This document shows, in pieces, positions 40,819 through 49,480 of a stretch of DNA of 64,000 bases. The translations under genes and the position numbers were made by a program. The notes below the pieces were generated by a model. The model saw only the letters and a list, made by a program, of their open reading frames with translations. It did not search any database and was not told where the DNA came from. Numbering within the stretch: the first letter of the stretch is position 1; the number at the start of each line of letters is the position of its first letter. The stretch is from assembly GCF_005233875.1 (NCBI RefSeq), contig NZ_SZPZ01000003.1, positions 1,110,489 through 1,174,488 on the forward strand, given 5' to 3'. This DNA is from Kribbella jiaozuonensis (lineage in GTDB: Bacteria > Actinomycetota > Actinomycetes > Propionibacteriales > Kribbellaceae).

Positions 40819-40872
40819 GATGTTCGTTCTCCTCAATGGCCAGTCGGGGTTACCGACAGGTCCTCATGAAGA

Positions 40873-40901
40873 GGAACGAGGAAACTCGCTGACGGGTTAC
40901 G
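40873..40901 (-). promoter_or_regulatory. BldN-type promoter in front of rsbN
   Basis: On the minus strand, CGTAAC (plus 40896-40901) and CGTTCC (plus 40873-40878) are 17 bases apart, close to the known BldN consensus of CGTAAC and CGTT boxes. It sits about 55 bases before the rsbN-like start, as expected if the sigma factor drives its own anti-sigma gene. Confidence 0.45.
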
Positions 40902-40924
40902 AAAGACATTCGTTGTCATCCGCC

Positions 40925-41533
40925 TCACCTCAAGTCCTTGGGGATAACCTTCGCCAAGTGCCTCACGGCCCTCAGTTGCAGTTGCTTGACGGCGCCCTCC
41001 GATTTCTCGAGCGCCTTGGCCGTTTCCGCGATCGACAGGCCGGCGAAGAACCGCATCGTCAGGCAGTCGCGCTGCTCGTCGGGCAGGCCCGCGACCGCGT
41101 CCCGCAGGACCTCTGCGGTGGCGGCGGCGAGCACATCGATCTCCGGACCCTCGGTCTGCCGGTCGTGGGTCTCGATCTCGTCGGTGACCACTTCCAGCCG
41201 GACCCGGCCGGACTTGTAGTGGTCGGTGATCAGGTTCCGGGCGATCGTCACCAGCCAGGCGCCGAAGTCCCGGCCCTGCCAGCGGAACGAGTCCAGCGCG
41301 CGCAGCGCCCGGACGAAGGTCTCGCTGGTCAGGTCCTCTGCGAGTGCCGACGAGGACACCCGCGCATAGATGTAGCGATAGACGGTGAGCGAGTACTCGT
41401 CGTACAGCTCACCGAAGGCACCGACGTCCCCGGCCTGGGCGCGATCGACGAGCTCTGCACGTCTCATCCCGTCCGGGCTTGGCTCCGGCGTGGTCAAGTT
41501 TTCTCCCCGTTCAACTGACACGTCTTCTGACAC
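40925..41533 (-). CDS. bldN: BldN-type ECF sigma factor
   Basis: 202 residues. Region 2: LVDRAQAGDVGAFGELYDEYSLTVYRYIYARV, then AEDLTSETFVRALRAL, followed by FRWQGRDFGAWLVTIARNLITDHYKSGR. Region 4: LPDEQRDCLTMRFFAGLSIAETAKALEKSEGAVKQLQLRAVRHLAK. These blocks are near-identical to Streptomyces BldN, which controls aerial growth and sporulation. The long N-terminal pro-sequence of Streptomyces BldN is absent. The start GTG at 41533 is annotated; a TTG at 41497 with a GGGGAG ribosome binding site is an equally good start. Confidence 0.9.
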   Translation of the reverse strand: MSEDVSVERGENLTTPEPSPDGMRRAELVDRAQAGDVGAFGELYDEYSLTVYRYIYARVSSSALAEDLTSETFVRALRALDSFRWQGRDFGAWLVTIARNLITDHYKSGRVRLEVVTDEIETHDRQTEGPEIDVLAAATAEVLRDAVAGLPDEQRDCLTMRFFAGLSIAETAKALEKSEGAVKQLQLRAVRHLAKVIPKDLR

Positions 41534-41562
41534 ATCCGCGAATGGCCACAGTGGCTGGGACA

Positions 41563-41575
41563 GGACAGAGCGTTA
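41563..41575. promoter_or_regulatory. BldD-box-like sequence over the bldN -10 region
   Basis: GGACAGAGCGTTA agrees at seven of the nine fixed positions of the published BldD consensus TNACNC(A/T)GNGTNA. It overlaps the -10 region of the likely bldN promoter. BldD represses bldN in Streptomyces. Confidence 0.3.
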
Positions 41576-41597
41576 CCGCTCGAACGCACACTGTCAA
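41570..41597 (-). promoter_or_regulatory. Probable bldN promoter
   Basis: On the minus strand TTGACA (plus 41592-41597) is followed after 16 bases by TAACGC (plus 41570-41575). The -35 box is a perfect match to the housekeeping consensus. Confidence 0.5.
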
Positions 41598-41861
41598 CAG
41601 CCTGAGGCGTGCCGCCTTCCGTCCGGTCTGGTCGTCACGAATGCGCCAGCGGACTGCGTCCGTAGGTCGGAGCAGCCTGCTGTCGGGGATGGTGGTGCAT
41701 CGCGCATGAGGTTCCCCGCGCGGCCGGGTTTCTGCAGTGTGAGGTTCGACAGAAGCGCGCCCGCGAAGTCACCTGTATATCGGTGGTCACGCTCTGCTGC
41801 AACCGTTCTGCGCAAGCCGGTTGAAAGTTGGTGCCACCCCCGGGCGTGACAGACTCACCTG
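41598..41861. other. Intergenic region between bldN and the acyl-CoA ligase gene
   Basis: 264 bases without a believable gene. ORFs here are short, lack ribosome binding sites and show no protein-like composition. The stretch must hold the ligase promoter, with TATATC near 41774 as a weak -10 candidate. I see no repeat or terminator. Confidence 0.5.
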
Positions 41862-43304
41862 GTGAACGTGAATTTCGCGGACATTCTTCGTGACACAGCG
41901 CAACGGCACGGCGAGCGTCCCGCGCTGGTCGACGGGGACCGGCGGCTGACCTGGGGCGAGGTCGACGAGGCCGTCGACCGGACCGCGCAGGGGCTTGCCG
42001 CGGCCGGCCTCGTGCCCGGGTACCGGGTCCTGCTCCTGGTTGCCAACAGCATCGACTTCGTCACGTCCTACCTGGGCATTCTCCGGGCCGGGCTGGTCGC
42101 CGTACCGCTGAACACCGGGCTCACCAAGCCTGAGATCGCGACCGTCGCGGCACACTCCGGAGCTCGGTTGGCGGTCGCCGGACCGGGCCTCGCGGACCGG
42201 ATCGAGGGTGTCCGGACGGTGGCGCCGGGCCAGCTCGAAGGTGACGCTCCGTTACCGCCGCCGATCGATCCCGAGGCGCTCGCGGTCCTGCTCTACACGT
42301 CCGGAACCAGTGGGGATCCGCGTGCCGCGATGCTCACCCATCGGGCACTTTCCGCGAATGTGCAGAACCTCACCGAGCTCGGAGAGGACCGGATGGGCCC
42401 CGAGGACGTGGTCCTCGGGGTGCTGCCGATGTTCCACGCGTTCGGGCTGAACGCCGTCCTCGGCTGGGCCGTCGCGACCGGCGCCGCGCTGATCATCGAG
42501 CAGCGGTTCGACCCGGAGGAGACGCTCGACCTGGTCGGCAAGTACGGCGTGACGCGGCTGCCGCTCGCCCCGCCGGCGCTGCACACCCTCCTGGGCCGAG
42601 CCGATCTGCGCGAGGCACTCCGGTCGGTCAAGGTCGTGCTGACCGGCGCGTCGACGCTCGACCGCACGCTCGCGGATCGTTTCGAGCAGGTGAGCGGCCA
42701 CTTCGTCCACCAGGGGTACGGCCTGACCGAGGCGTCCCCGGGTGTCACCACGACCCTGGGCGAATCCGAGCCGAAGCCCGGTTCGGTCGGCCGCCCGCTG
42801 CCGAACGTCGAGCTCCGGATCGCCGACGAGCAGGGCGAGGACGTCGAGGGTGACGACCCCGGCGAGATCCTGATCCGCGGCGGCAACCTGTTCTCCGGCT
42901 ACTGGCCGGACGGTGTGGACGGGCCCGATGCCGAAGGCTGGTACCGGACCGGCGATGTCGGGTTCCTGGATTCGGACGGCGACCTGTTCCTGGTCGATCG
43001 GCTGCGCGAGCTGATCATCGTGTCCGGCTTCAACGTCTTCCCGAGCGAGGTCGAAGAGGTGCTGGTCGGTGCTCCCGGCGTATGGGAGGCAGCTGTCATC
43101 GGTATGCCGTCCGAGGAGACGGGCGAGGCGGTGAAGGCGTTCGTCGTACCGAATGCCGACACCACGGTGGATGTCGCGGCGGTCCGTGAGTACGCCGACG
43201 GCCGGCTCGCGCGGTTCAAGTCGCCGGTGGAGATCGAGGTCGTGGACCAGTTGCCGCACTCGGTCACGGGCAAGGTCGCCAAGGGACGGTTGCGGGATCG
43301 ATGA
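41862..43304 (+). CDS. AMP-binding acyl-CoA ligase
   Basis: 480 residues, complete adenylate-forming enzyme. The P-loop motif is LLYTSGTSGDPRAAMLTHRAL (about 144-164). Then come the VHQGYGLTEASPGV block (A5, about 283-296), GWYRTGDVGFLDSDGDLFLVDRLRELIIVSGFNVFPSEVEEVL (A7-A8) and the C-terminal SVTGKVAKG with the catalytic Lys. It activates a fatty or related acid as acyl-adenylate and then thioester. The start is GTG. The glutaredoxin-like gene overlaps its stop by four bases. Confidence 0.92.
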   Translation: MNVNFADILRDTAQRHGERPALVDGDRRLTWGEVDEAVDRTAQGLAAAGLVPGYRVLLLVANSIDFVTSYLGILRAGLVAVPLNTGLTKPEIATVAAHSGARLAVAGPGLADRIEGVRTVAPGQLEGDAPLPPPIDPEALAVLLYTSGTSGDPRAAMLTHRALSANVQNLTELGEDRMGPEDVVLGVLPMFHAFGLNAVLGWAVATGAALIIEQRFDPEETLDLVGKYGVTRLPLAPPALHTLLGRADLREALRSVKVVLTGASTLDRTLADRFEQVSGHFVHQGYGLTEASPGVTTTLGESEPKPGSVGRPLPNVELRIADEQGEDVEGDDPGEILIRGGNLFSGYWPDGVDGPDAEGWYRTGDVGFLDSDGDLFLVDRLRELIIVSGFNVFPSEVEEVLVGAPGVWEAAVIGMPSEETGEAVKAFVVPNADTTVDVAAVREYADGRLARFKSPVEIEVVDQLPHSVTGKVAKGRLRDR

Positions 43305-43537
43305 GCAAGGTCGTTATGTACGGGAAGCCGGGTTGTCATCTCTGCGACGACGCCCGGGAGATCATCCGCGCGGTCTGCGGTGAGCTCGGCGTGGAGTGGA
43401 CCGAGGTCGACATCACGCAGGATGACCAGCTGTTCACGCAGTACGGCGAACAGATCCCGGTCACGTTCGTGGACGGGAAGCAGCACGACTTCTGGCGGGT
43501 GGACCCGGCAAGACTCAGGAAGGCCTTGACAACCTAG
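43301..43537 (+). CDS. Glutaredoxin-like thioredoxin-fold protein (Rv0508 type)
   Basis: 78 residues. The redox motif is CHLC (Cys12 and Cys15) after VVMYGKPG. The cis-Pro loop is IPVTFVDGK. This is the DUF836/glutaredoxin-like family found near hemA in mycobacteria. It may reduce disulfides in a partner protein. The ATG overlaps the ligase stop codon (ATGA). The Rex box and rex follow. Confidence 0.88.
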   Translation: MSKVVMYGKPGCHLCDDAREIIRAVCGELGVEWTEVDITQDDQLFTQYGEQIPVTFVDGKQHDFWRVDPARLRKALTT

Positions 43538-43568
43538 GCGTGTCTTGCAGGTCACCCATCGCCGATTT

Positions 43569-43586
43569 TGTTCTCACGTTCACAAG
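43569..43586. promoter_or_regulatory. Rex operator (ROP-like) upstream of rex-hem
   Basis: TTGTTCTCACGTTCACAA fits the Rex consensus TTGTGAA-N4-TTCACAA: the right half is perfect and the left keeps TTGT. It lies 65 bases before the rex start, where it allows autorepression at low NADH/NAD+ ratio. Confidence 0.7.
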
Positions 43587-43650
43587 CTCCTAGAGTAAGA
43601 ACCGCCGCCGGCCGTCAGACCGCGGTGAACCAACCGCTCCCAGGAGAATT

Positions 43651-44403
43651 GTGACGCGTGCCAGCAGCCGTCGCCCCGGCCCGCCGACGAGAACCGAACG
43701 CGGCATCCCCGAGGCGACTGTCGCGCGCTTGCCGGTCTACCTGCGGGCCCTGACCGCGCTCTCGGACAGTGGCATCGCGACCGCGTCGAGCGAGGATCTG
43801 GCGACCGCGGCCGGCGTGAACTCGGCCAAGCTCCGCAAGGACCTGTCCTACCTGGGGTCGTACGGCACCCGCGGCGTCGGGTACGACGTCGAGTACCTGC
43901 GCTACCAGATCGCCCGCGAGATCGGCGTCACCCAGGACTGGGCCGTGGTCATCGTCGGGATCGGAAACCTCGGCCACGCGCTGGCGAACTACTCCGGCTT
44001 CGGCACCCGTGGCTTCCGGATCGTCGCCCTGCTCGACGCCGACCCGAAGCTGGTCGGCGAGCGGATCGGCGACATGGAGGTCCGCGACTTCGCCGAGCTC
44101 GAGGACATCGTCGAGCGCGACCGGGTCTCGATCGGCGTGATCACCACCCCCGCCGGTCCGGCCCAGGAGGTCTGCGACCGGCTGGTCGCCGCCGGCGTGA
44201 CCAGCATCCTGAACTTCGCGCCCGTGGTGCTGTCCGTGCCCGACGGCGTCGACATCCGCAAGGTGGACCTCTCGATCGAGTTGCAGATCCTGGCGTACCA
44301 CGAACAACGAAAGTCCGGAGAGGCGGCGCTCCCCCAGGTGCCCGAGCTACCAGCGATGAACGGTCTGACGGATCTCCCGAGTGTCGGGGGTGTCGGCGCA
44401 TGA
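43651..44403 (+). CDS. rex: Redox-sensing transcriptional repressor Rex
   Basis: 250 residues. N-terminal winged helix with PEATVARLPVYLRALTAL and VNSAKLRKDLSYLGSYGTRGVGYDVEYL (recognition region, about 53-80). The NAD(H)-binding Rossmann domain opens with VVIVGIGNLGHALANY (GxGxxG). Rex senses NADH/NAD+ and represses respiratory and haem genes. The start is GTG after AGGAGAATT. The gene is first of rex-hemA-hemC-hemD-hemB, the order known from Streptomyces. Its stop overlaps the hemA start by four bases. Confidence 0.95.
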   Translation: MTRASSRRPGPPTRTERGIPEATVARLPVYLRALTALSDSGIATASSEDLATAAGVNSAKLRKDLSYLGSYGTRGVGYDVEYLRYQIAREIGVTQDWAVVIVGIGNLGHALANYSGFGTRGFRIVALLDADPKLVGERIGDMEVRDFAELEDIVERDRVSIGVITTPAGPAQEVCDRLVAAGVTSILNFAPVVLSVPDGVDIRKVDLSIELQILAYHEQRKSGEAALPQVPELPAMNGLTDLPSVGGVGA

Positions 44404-45722
44404 GTTACCTGGTCGTCGGCATCAGTCATCGTTCCGCTGACATCAACGTCCTCGAGCGGGTCGCGCTCGACGCGGACGCGGCGACCAAGCTGGCCCTGGC
44501 CGTCAAGCACACGCCCGCCGTTGCCGAGTCCGCAGTACTTGCCACCTGCAACCGGACCGAGGTCTACGCGACCGTCGACCGGTTCCACGCGGGGATGGAC
44601 GAGGTCACCGCGATCCTGTCCGACGTCACCGGCGTACCGCTGCTGGATCTGGCCGAGCACCTCTACGTGCACTTCGAGGAGGGCTCGGTCGCGCACCTGT
44701 TCCAGGTCGCGGTCGGGCTGGACTCGATGATCGTCGGCGAGAGCCAGATCCTCGGCCAGGTGAAGGAGACGCTGCGCGTCGGCCAGGACCTGGAGACCGT
44801 CGGCACCGACCTGAATGCCCTGCTGCAGCACGCGTTGCGGGTCGGTAAGCGGGCCCGCACCGAGACCGGGATCGACTCCGCCGGACGCTCGGTCGTCTCG
44901 GCCGGGCTCGAAGCGGTCGGCGGGTTCGAAGGCCGCCGGGCACTGGTCGTCGGCGCCGGTTCGATGGCCTCGCTGGCCGCCCAGACGCTGCTCAACGGCG
45001 GCGCGAAGAGCGTGACCATTGCCAACCGCAACTATGACCGCGCGGTCGCGCTGACCGACCGGATCGGCGGTACGGCGATCCCGCTGGCCGACGTACCGGA
45101 TGCGCTGCGCGAGGCCGACCTGATCGTGTCGTGCACCGGCGCGCGAGGCGTCGTACTGACCGAAGAGATGATCCGGAACGCGACGGACGGGCGACCGCTC
45201 GGCGTACTCGATGTCGCCCTGCCGCGGGACGTCGCACCCGAGGCGGCGCGGATCCCCGGCGTCACGCTGGTCACGCTGGCTGACCTCGCTGGTACGGCGG
45301 GCGGCAGCGAGGCCGACATCGACGAGGTACGGCGGATCGTCGGCGAGGAGACCGGTGCGTTCGAGGCGACCCGGCGGGCCGCATCGGTGGCGCCGACCGT
45401 GGTTGCACTGCGGACGATGGCGACCGAGCTGGTCGATTCCGAGCTGGCGCGGCTGGACCGCCGCCTGCCCGGCCTCGACGAGCAGCAGCGGCACGAGGTC
45501 GGGCGGACCATCCGTCGCGTCGTCGACAAGTTGCTGCACAACCCGACGGTCCGGGTGAAGGAGCTCGGGGGAGACCCCGGCGGACCGACGTACGCCGACG
45601 CGTTGCGCGAGCTGTTCGCGCTCGATCAGGCAACGGTCGACGCCGTGACTGCGGTCAAGTCGCCCGAGGAGACCAGCAAGACCCCCGCGGACGCCCGGCA
45701 CGGTGGAGGTGAGCAAGCATGA
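44400..45722 (+). CDS. hemA: Glutamyl-tRNA reductase
   Basis: 440 residues. The catalytic Cys50 is in ATCNRTEVYA. The GESQILGQVKE signature follows near 118-128. The NADPH domain opens with ALVVGAGSMASLAAQTL, and the C-terminal dimerisation helices include RRVVDKLLHNP. It reduces glutamyl-tRNA to glutamate-1-semialdehyde, the entry to C5 haem synthesis, so the organism uses the C5 route. It is coupled to rex and hemC by ATGA overlaps. Confidence 0.97.
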   Translation: MSYLVVGISHRSADINVLERVALDADAATKLALAVKHTPAVAESAVLATCNRTEVYATVDRFHAGMDEVTAILSDVTGVPLLDLAEHLYVHFEEGSVAHLFQVAVGLDSMIVGESQILGQVKETLRVGQDLETVGTDLNALLQHALRVGKRARTETGIDSAGRSVVSAGLEAVGGFEGRRALVVGAGSMASLAAQTLLNGGAKSVTIANRNYDRAVALTDRIGGTAIPLADVPDALREADLIVSCTGARGVVLTEEMIRNATDGRPLGVLDVALPRDVAPEAARIPGVTLVTLADLAGTAGGSEADIDEVRRIVGEETGAFEATRRAASVAPTVVALRTMATELVDSELARLDRRLPGLDEQQRHEVGRTIRRVVDKLLHNPTVRVKELGGDPGGPTYADALRELFALDQATVDAVTAVKSPEETSKTPADARHGGGEQA

Positions 45723-46600
45723 TCCGGCTCGGTACCCGCCGCTCCGCGCTCGCGACCGCGCAGTCGACCCTCGTCGCGGATGAGCTGCGCAAGCTCGGCC
45801 ACGAGGTCGAGCTCGTGCTGATCACGACCACCGGTGACGTCAACCGTGCCCCGGTCGAGCAGATCGGCGGCACCGGCATCTTCGTCAGCGCACTGCGCGA
45901 CGCCTTGCTGGCCAATGAGATCGACATCGCGGTGCACTCTCTCAAGGACCTCCCGACCGCGCCGGTCGACGGACTGGTGCTCGGCGCCATCCCGCTCCGC
46001 GAGGACCCGCGCGACGTACTCGTCGCCCGCGACGGTCTGACGCTCGGCGAGCTGCCGCGCGGCGCGATCATCGGCACCGGGGCCGCACGTCGCGTCGCGC
46101 AGATCGACGCGCTCGGCCTGGGCATCGAGTGCACCGGGGTCCGCGGCAACGTGGACACCCGGATCGCGTTGGTTGCCGACGGCAAGGTAGACGCGGTGAT
46201 CGTTGCGCGCGCCGGGGTGTCCCGGCTCGGACGGCTCGCCGAGGTCACCGAGACGCTGGACCCGATCCAGATGCTGCCCGCGCCGGGGCAGGGCGCGCTG
46301 GCCATCGAGTGCCGGTCCGACAACGCCGAGGTGCTGGCCGCCCTGGCGCACCTCGAGGACCCGGCCACCCGCGCAGCGGTGACGGCGGAACGGCAACTGC
46401 TGGCCACGCTCGAGGCAGGGTGCACGGCTCCGGTCGGCGCGCTGGCCGAGGTGGTCGAGGGTGAGGACGGCCCGGAGCTGTGGCTGCGGGGCGCGCTCGG
46501 CCAGGAGGACGGCGTACGACGGCTCTCCGCGAACGGGCCGGTGGACGACCCGGTGTCTCTCGGCAAGGCGCTGGCGAACGAACTGCTGGAGCGAACATGA
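45719..46600 (+). CDS. hemC: Hydroxymethylbilane synthase (porphobilinogen deaminase)
   Basis: 293 residues. The start is IRLGTRRSALATAQS, with HSLKDLPT (74-81) and GTGAARRVAQ in place of the more common GTSSLRR. The dipyrromethane cofactor is carried by Cys235 in EAGCTAPVGA. It polymerises four porphobilinogen units to hydroxymethylbilane. It overlaps hemA and hemD by four bases each, so the operon is tightly coupled. Confidence 0.96.
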   Translation: MIRLGTRRSALATAQSTLVADELRKLGHEVELVLITTTGDVNRAPVEQIGGTGIFVSALRDALLANEIDIAVHSLKDLPTAPVDGLVLGAIPLREDPRDVLVARDGLTLGELPRGAIIGTGAARRVAQIDALGLGIECTGVRGNVDTRIALVADGKVDAVIVARAGVSRLGRLAEVTETLDPIQMLPAPGQGALAIECRSDNAEVLAALAHLEDPATRAAVTAERQLLATLEAGCTAPVGALAEVVEGEDGPELWLRGALGQEDGVRRLSANGPVDDPVSLGKALANELLERT

Positions 46601-48324
46601 CACCGGCACAGGGCACTACGACGGCGGCCCACAAGACGGCCCACAAGACGAGCAGGAAAACGACGAGGGCGAAGGCAGACGTGAGCGCGAAGACAGCGGC
46701 CACCGCGGCACCTCAGAAGGCTGCGACCAGTACCGTCAAGCAGACCAGACCACTCGGCCACGTGACATTCGTCGGCGTCGGCCCCGGTGACCCCGCACTG
46801 CTGACGCTGGCCGGCCGTGACGTGCTCGCCAACGCCGACGCGGTCGTTGTCGAAGGCCCCGAACACGACGCGTTCCTGACCTATTGCAAGGCGGGCGTCG
46901 AGGTCGTCGACGGCTCCGGCGCCGAGGGCAGCCGGGCGCTGCGGATCGCGGCCCGGGCGCGGCTCGTGGTGAAGACGGCCAAGACCGCGGCGAACGTCGT
47001 ACGCCTGCTGACCGGCGACCCGTTCACCTTCTCCAGCGGCGCCGAGGAGGCCGCCGCGTGCAAGAAGGCGGGGATCGCGTTCAACGTCGTCCCGGGCGTG
47101 AGCGAGGTGAGCGCGGTCCCGACGTACGCCGGGATCCCGCTGACGATGAAGGGCGACCGCGAGGTCACCGTCGTCGACCTGGCCGAGAACAAGCTCGACC
47201 TGAGCCGGCTGCAGCCGAAGCAGACGCTGGTCCTGCTGAACGCTGTCGAGACTTTGAAGGACACCGTCGCGGCCCTGGTCGAGGGCGGCTTCGACGCCGC
47301 AACCCCGGTCGCGCTGACCGTCGGCGGTACGACGACCGCGCAGACCAGCGTGGTCGGGACGCTGGAGTCGATCGTCGCGGACCTGCGGGCTTCCAAGGTG
47401 ACCGGCGAGGCCGTCATCGTGGTCGGCGCGGTGGTCGAGCAGCGCGAGGCGCTGTCCTGGTTCGAGACCAAGCCGCTGTTCGGCTGGCGGATCCTGGTCC
47501 CGCGGACCAAGGACCAGGCCGGTCCGCTGATGGACCGGCTGCGGCGGTACGGCGCGACGCCGGAAGAGGTCCCGACGATCTCGGTGGAGCCGCCGCGCAA
47601 CCCGCAGCAGATGGACAAGGCGATCCGCGGTCTGGTCGAGGGACGCTACGAGTGGGTCGCGTTCACCTCGGTCAACGCGGTGAAGGCGGTCCGGGAGAAG
47701 TTCGACGACTACGGGCTGGACGCGCGGGCGTTCTCCGGGCTGAAGATCGCGGCGGTCGGCGACAAGACCGCCGAGGCGATCGGTGCCTGGGGCATCCGTC
47801 CGGACCTGGTCCCGTCCGGTGAGCAGTCGGCTGCCGGGCTGGTCGAGGACTGGCCGCCGTTCGACGAGGTGCTCGACCCGATCAACCGGGTCTTCCTGCC
47901 GCGCGCGGACATCGCCACCGAGACACTCGTTGCCGGGCTCACCGATCTCGGCTGGGAGGTCGACGACGTCACGGCGTACCGGACCGTGCGCGCCGCCCCG
48001 CCGCCCGCGCCGACCCGCGAGGCGATCAAGTCGGGCAAGTTCGACGCGGTCGTCTTCACCTCGTCCTCGACGGTGCGGAACCTGGTCGGTATCGCCGGCA
48101 AGCCGCACGCGTCGACGGTGATCGCGGTGATCGGCCCGGCCACGCTGAAGACAGCCGAGGAGCACGGCCTGCGCGTCGACGCGATGGCCGAGACGCCGTC
48201 GGTCGAGGAGCTGGCCGACGCCCTCGCCCGGTTCGGTGCGGACCGGCGTGACACCATGGTGGAGGCCGGTGAGCCGGTCACCCGTCCGTCCGAGCGTCGC
48301 TCGGGATCTCGTCGGAAGAGCTGA
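46597..48324 (+). CDS. hemD: Fused uroporphyrinogen-III C-methyltransferase / uroporphyrinogen-III synthase
   Basis: 575 residues in two enzyme modules. After a Lys/Thr/Ala-rich disordered stretch (1-48) comes a CobA-type methyltransferase (about 50-295): VTFVGVGPGDPALLTLAGRD, LLTGDPFTFSSGAEEA and VVPGVSEVSAVPTYAGIPLT. The C-terminal half (about 300-560) is HemD: WRILVPRTKDQAGPLMDRLRRYGA, YEWVAFTSVNAVKAV and DAVVFTSSSTVRNL. The enzyme would cyclise hydroxymethylbilane and methylate uroporphyrinogen III towards sirohaem and cobalamin. This fusion is common in actinobacteria. The ATG overlaps the hemC stop. Confidence 0.95.
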   Translation: MTPAQGTTTAAHKTAHKTSRKTTRAKADVSAKTAATAAPQKAATSTVKQTRPLGHVTFVGVGPGDPALLTLAGRDVLANADAVVVEGPEHDAFLTYCKAGVEVVDGSGAEGSRALRIAARARLVVKTAKTAANVVRLLTGDPFTFSSGAEEAAACKKAGIAFNVVPGVSEVSAVPTYAGIPLTMKGDREVTVVDLAENKLDLSRLQPKQTLVLLNAVETLKDTVAALVEGGFDAATPVALTVGGTTTAQTSVVGTLESIVADLRASKVTGEAVIVVGAVVEQREALSWFETKPLFGWRILVPRTKDQAGPLMDRLRRYGATPEEVPTISVEPPRNPQQMDKAIRGLVEGRYEWVAFTSVNAVKAVREKFDDYGLDARAFSGLKIAAVGDKTAEAIGAWGIRPDLVPSGEQSAAGLVEDWPPFDEVLDPINRVFLPRADIATETLVAGLTDLGWEVDDVTAYRTVRAAPPPAPTREAIKSGKFDAVVFTSSSTVRNLVGIAGKPHASTVIAVIGPATLKTAEEHGLRVDAMAETPSVEELADALARFGADRRDTMVEAGEPVTRPSERRSGSRRKS

Positions 48325-48329
48325 GTTCC

Positions 48330-49313
48330 ATGCCTGGTGGTTTCCCGGAGGTCAGGCCGCGGCGGCTTCGGTCGTCGGCGGCGGTACGTCGACTGGTCGC
48401 GGAGACGACCATCGAGCCGCGACAGTTGATCCTGCCGATGTTCATCCGGGAGGACGCTCGGGAGCCGATCCCGATCCGGTCGATGCCGGGCGTCGTACAG
48501 CACACCCGGGACACGGCGCGGAAGGCGGTCGCTGAGGCGGCGTCTCTCGGGCTCGGCGGGGTGATGCTGTTCGGCGTACCTTCGGTGAAGGACGAGGTCG
48601 GGTCCGGTGCGCTGGATCCCAACGGGATTCTGAACGTGGCGATCGCCGACGCGGTGGCCGAGGCCGGTGACTCGCTGCTGGTGATGTCGGACCTGTGTCT
48701 CGACGAGTTCACGTCGCACGGGCACTGCGGCGTACTCGACTCCGAAGGCCGGGTCGACAACGACGCGACGCTCTCGATCTATGCCGAGATGGGCGTCGCG
48801 CAGGCTTCGGCGGGCGCGCATGTTGTCGGCCCGTCCGGGATGATGGACGGCCAGGTCGGCGTGGTCCGCGCTGCTCTGGACAAGGCCGGCTTCATCGACA
48901 CGGTGATCCTCGCGTACGCCGTGAAGTACGCGTCGGCCTTCTTCGGCCCGTTCCGCGAGGCGGTCGACTCGTCGCTCACCGGCGACCGGAAGACGTACCA
49001 GCAGGACAACGCCAACGCCCGCGACGCCATCCGCGAGGTCGACCTCGACATCGCCGAGGGCGCCGACATCGTCATGGTCAAGCCCGCCCTGGCCTACCTC
49101 GACATCATCCGCCAGGTCCGCGACCACGTGAACGTCCCCGTTGCCGCGTACAACATCTCCGGCGAATACGCCATGGTAGAAGCCGCCGCCGCCAACGGCT
49201 GGATCAACCGCGAAGCCGCCATCCTGGAAACCCTAACCTCAATCCGCCGAGCCGGCGCCGACACAATCCTCACCTACTGGGCCACCGAAGCAGCAGCCCA
49301 CCTCCTGAGGTAA
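48330..49313 (+). CDS. hemB: Delta-aminolevulinic acid dehydratase (porphobilinogen synthase)
   Basis: 327 residues. The metal loop reads MSDLCLDEFTSHGHCG (119-134): it keeps Cys123 and Cys133 but has Asp125 between, a mix of the Zn and Mg types. The Schiff-base lysines are in YAVKYASAFFGPFR and IVMVKPALAYLDII. It joins two aminolevulinate molecules to porphobilinogen. It starts five bases after hemD and ends the operon. A hairpin-ladder repeat begins six bases after the stop codon. Confidence 0.96.
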   Translation: MPGGFPEVRPRRLRSSAAVRRLVAETTIEPRQLILPMFIREDAREPIPIRSMPGVVQHTRDTARKAVAEAASLGLGGVMLFGVPSVKDEVGSGALDPNGILNVAIADAVAEAGDSLLVMSDLCLDEFTSHGHCGVLDSEGRVDNDATLSIYAEMGVAQASAGAHVVGPSGMMDGQVGVVRAALDKAGFIDTVILAYAVKYASAFFGPFREAVDSSLTGDRKTYQQDNANARDAIREVDLDIAEGADIVMVKPALAYLDIIRQVRDHVNVPVAAYNISGEYAMVEAAAANGWINREAAILETLTSIRRAGADTILTYWATEAAAHLLR

Positions 49314-49319
49314 GTCGGC

Positions 49320-49480
49320 CCCCGCACGCTACGCAGGCGTTCCTCGTCGCTCCGCCCCTCGACACACCTGCTACGCGCGCCCACACCCACCCCCCGGCTC
49401 ATCGCCGGTGCATCCTTTCCGGCTACCGCCGGACGTGCCGGCTATCGCCGGGGTTGCGCGCTGCCGCGCGATCGACTACT
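49320..49480 (+). repeat. Hairpin-ladder repeat, copy D
   Basis: Same orientation as copy A: CTACGCAGGCG..., then CCGGC-TCATC-GCCGG, TCCGGC-TACC-GCCGGA, GCCGGC-TATC-GCCGG and GCGCGC-TGCC-GCGCG. About 30 kb from the other copies, it carries about two 20-base modules and lies directly after hemB. Confidence 0.65.

Noticed and set aside
41385..41849. 154-codon plus-strand ORF over the bldN 5' end and the following gap
   Set aside because: It is antisense to bldN for about a third of its length and has no ribosome binding site or protein-like pattern.
45655..48165. 836-codon ORF antisense to hemC and hemD
   Set aside because: It lies wholly opposite two genes with clear catalytic motifs and has shadow-type composition.
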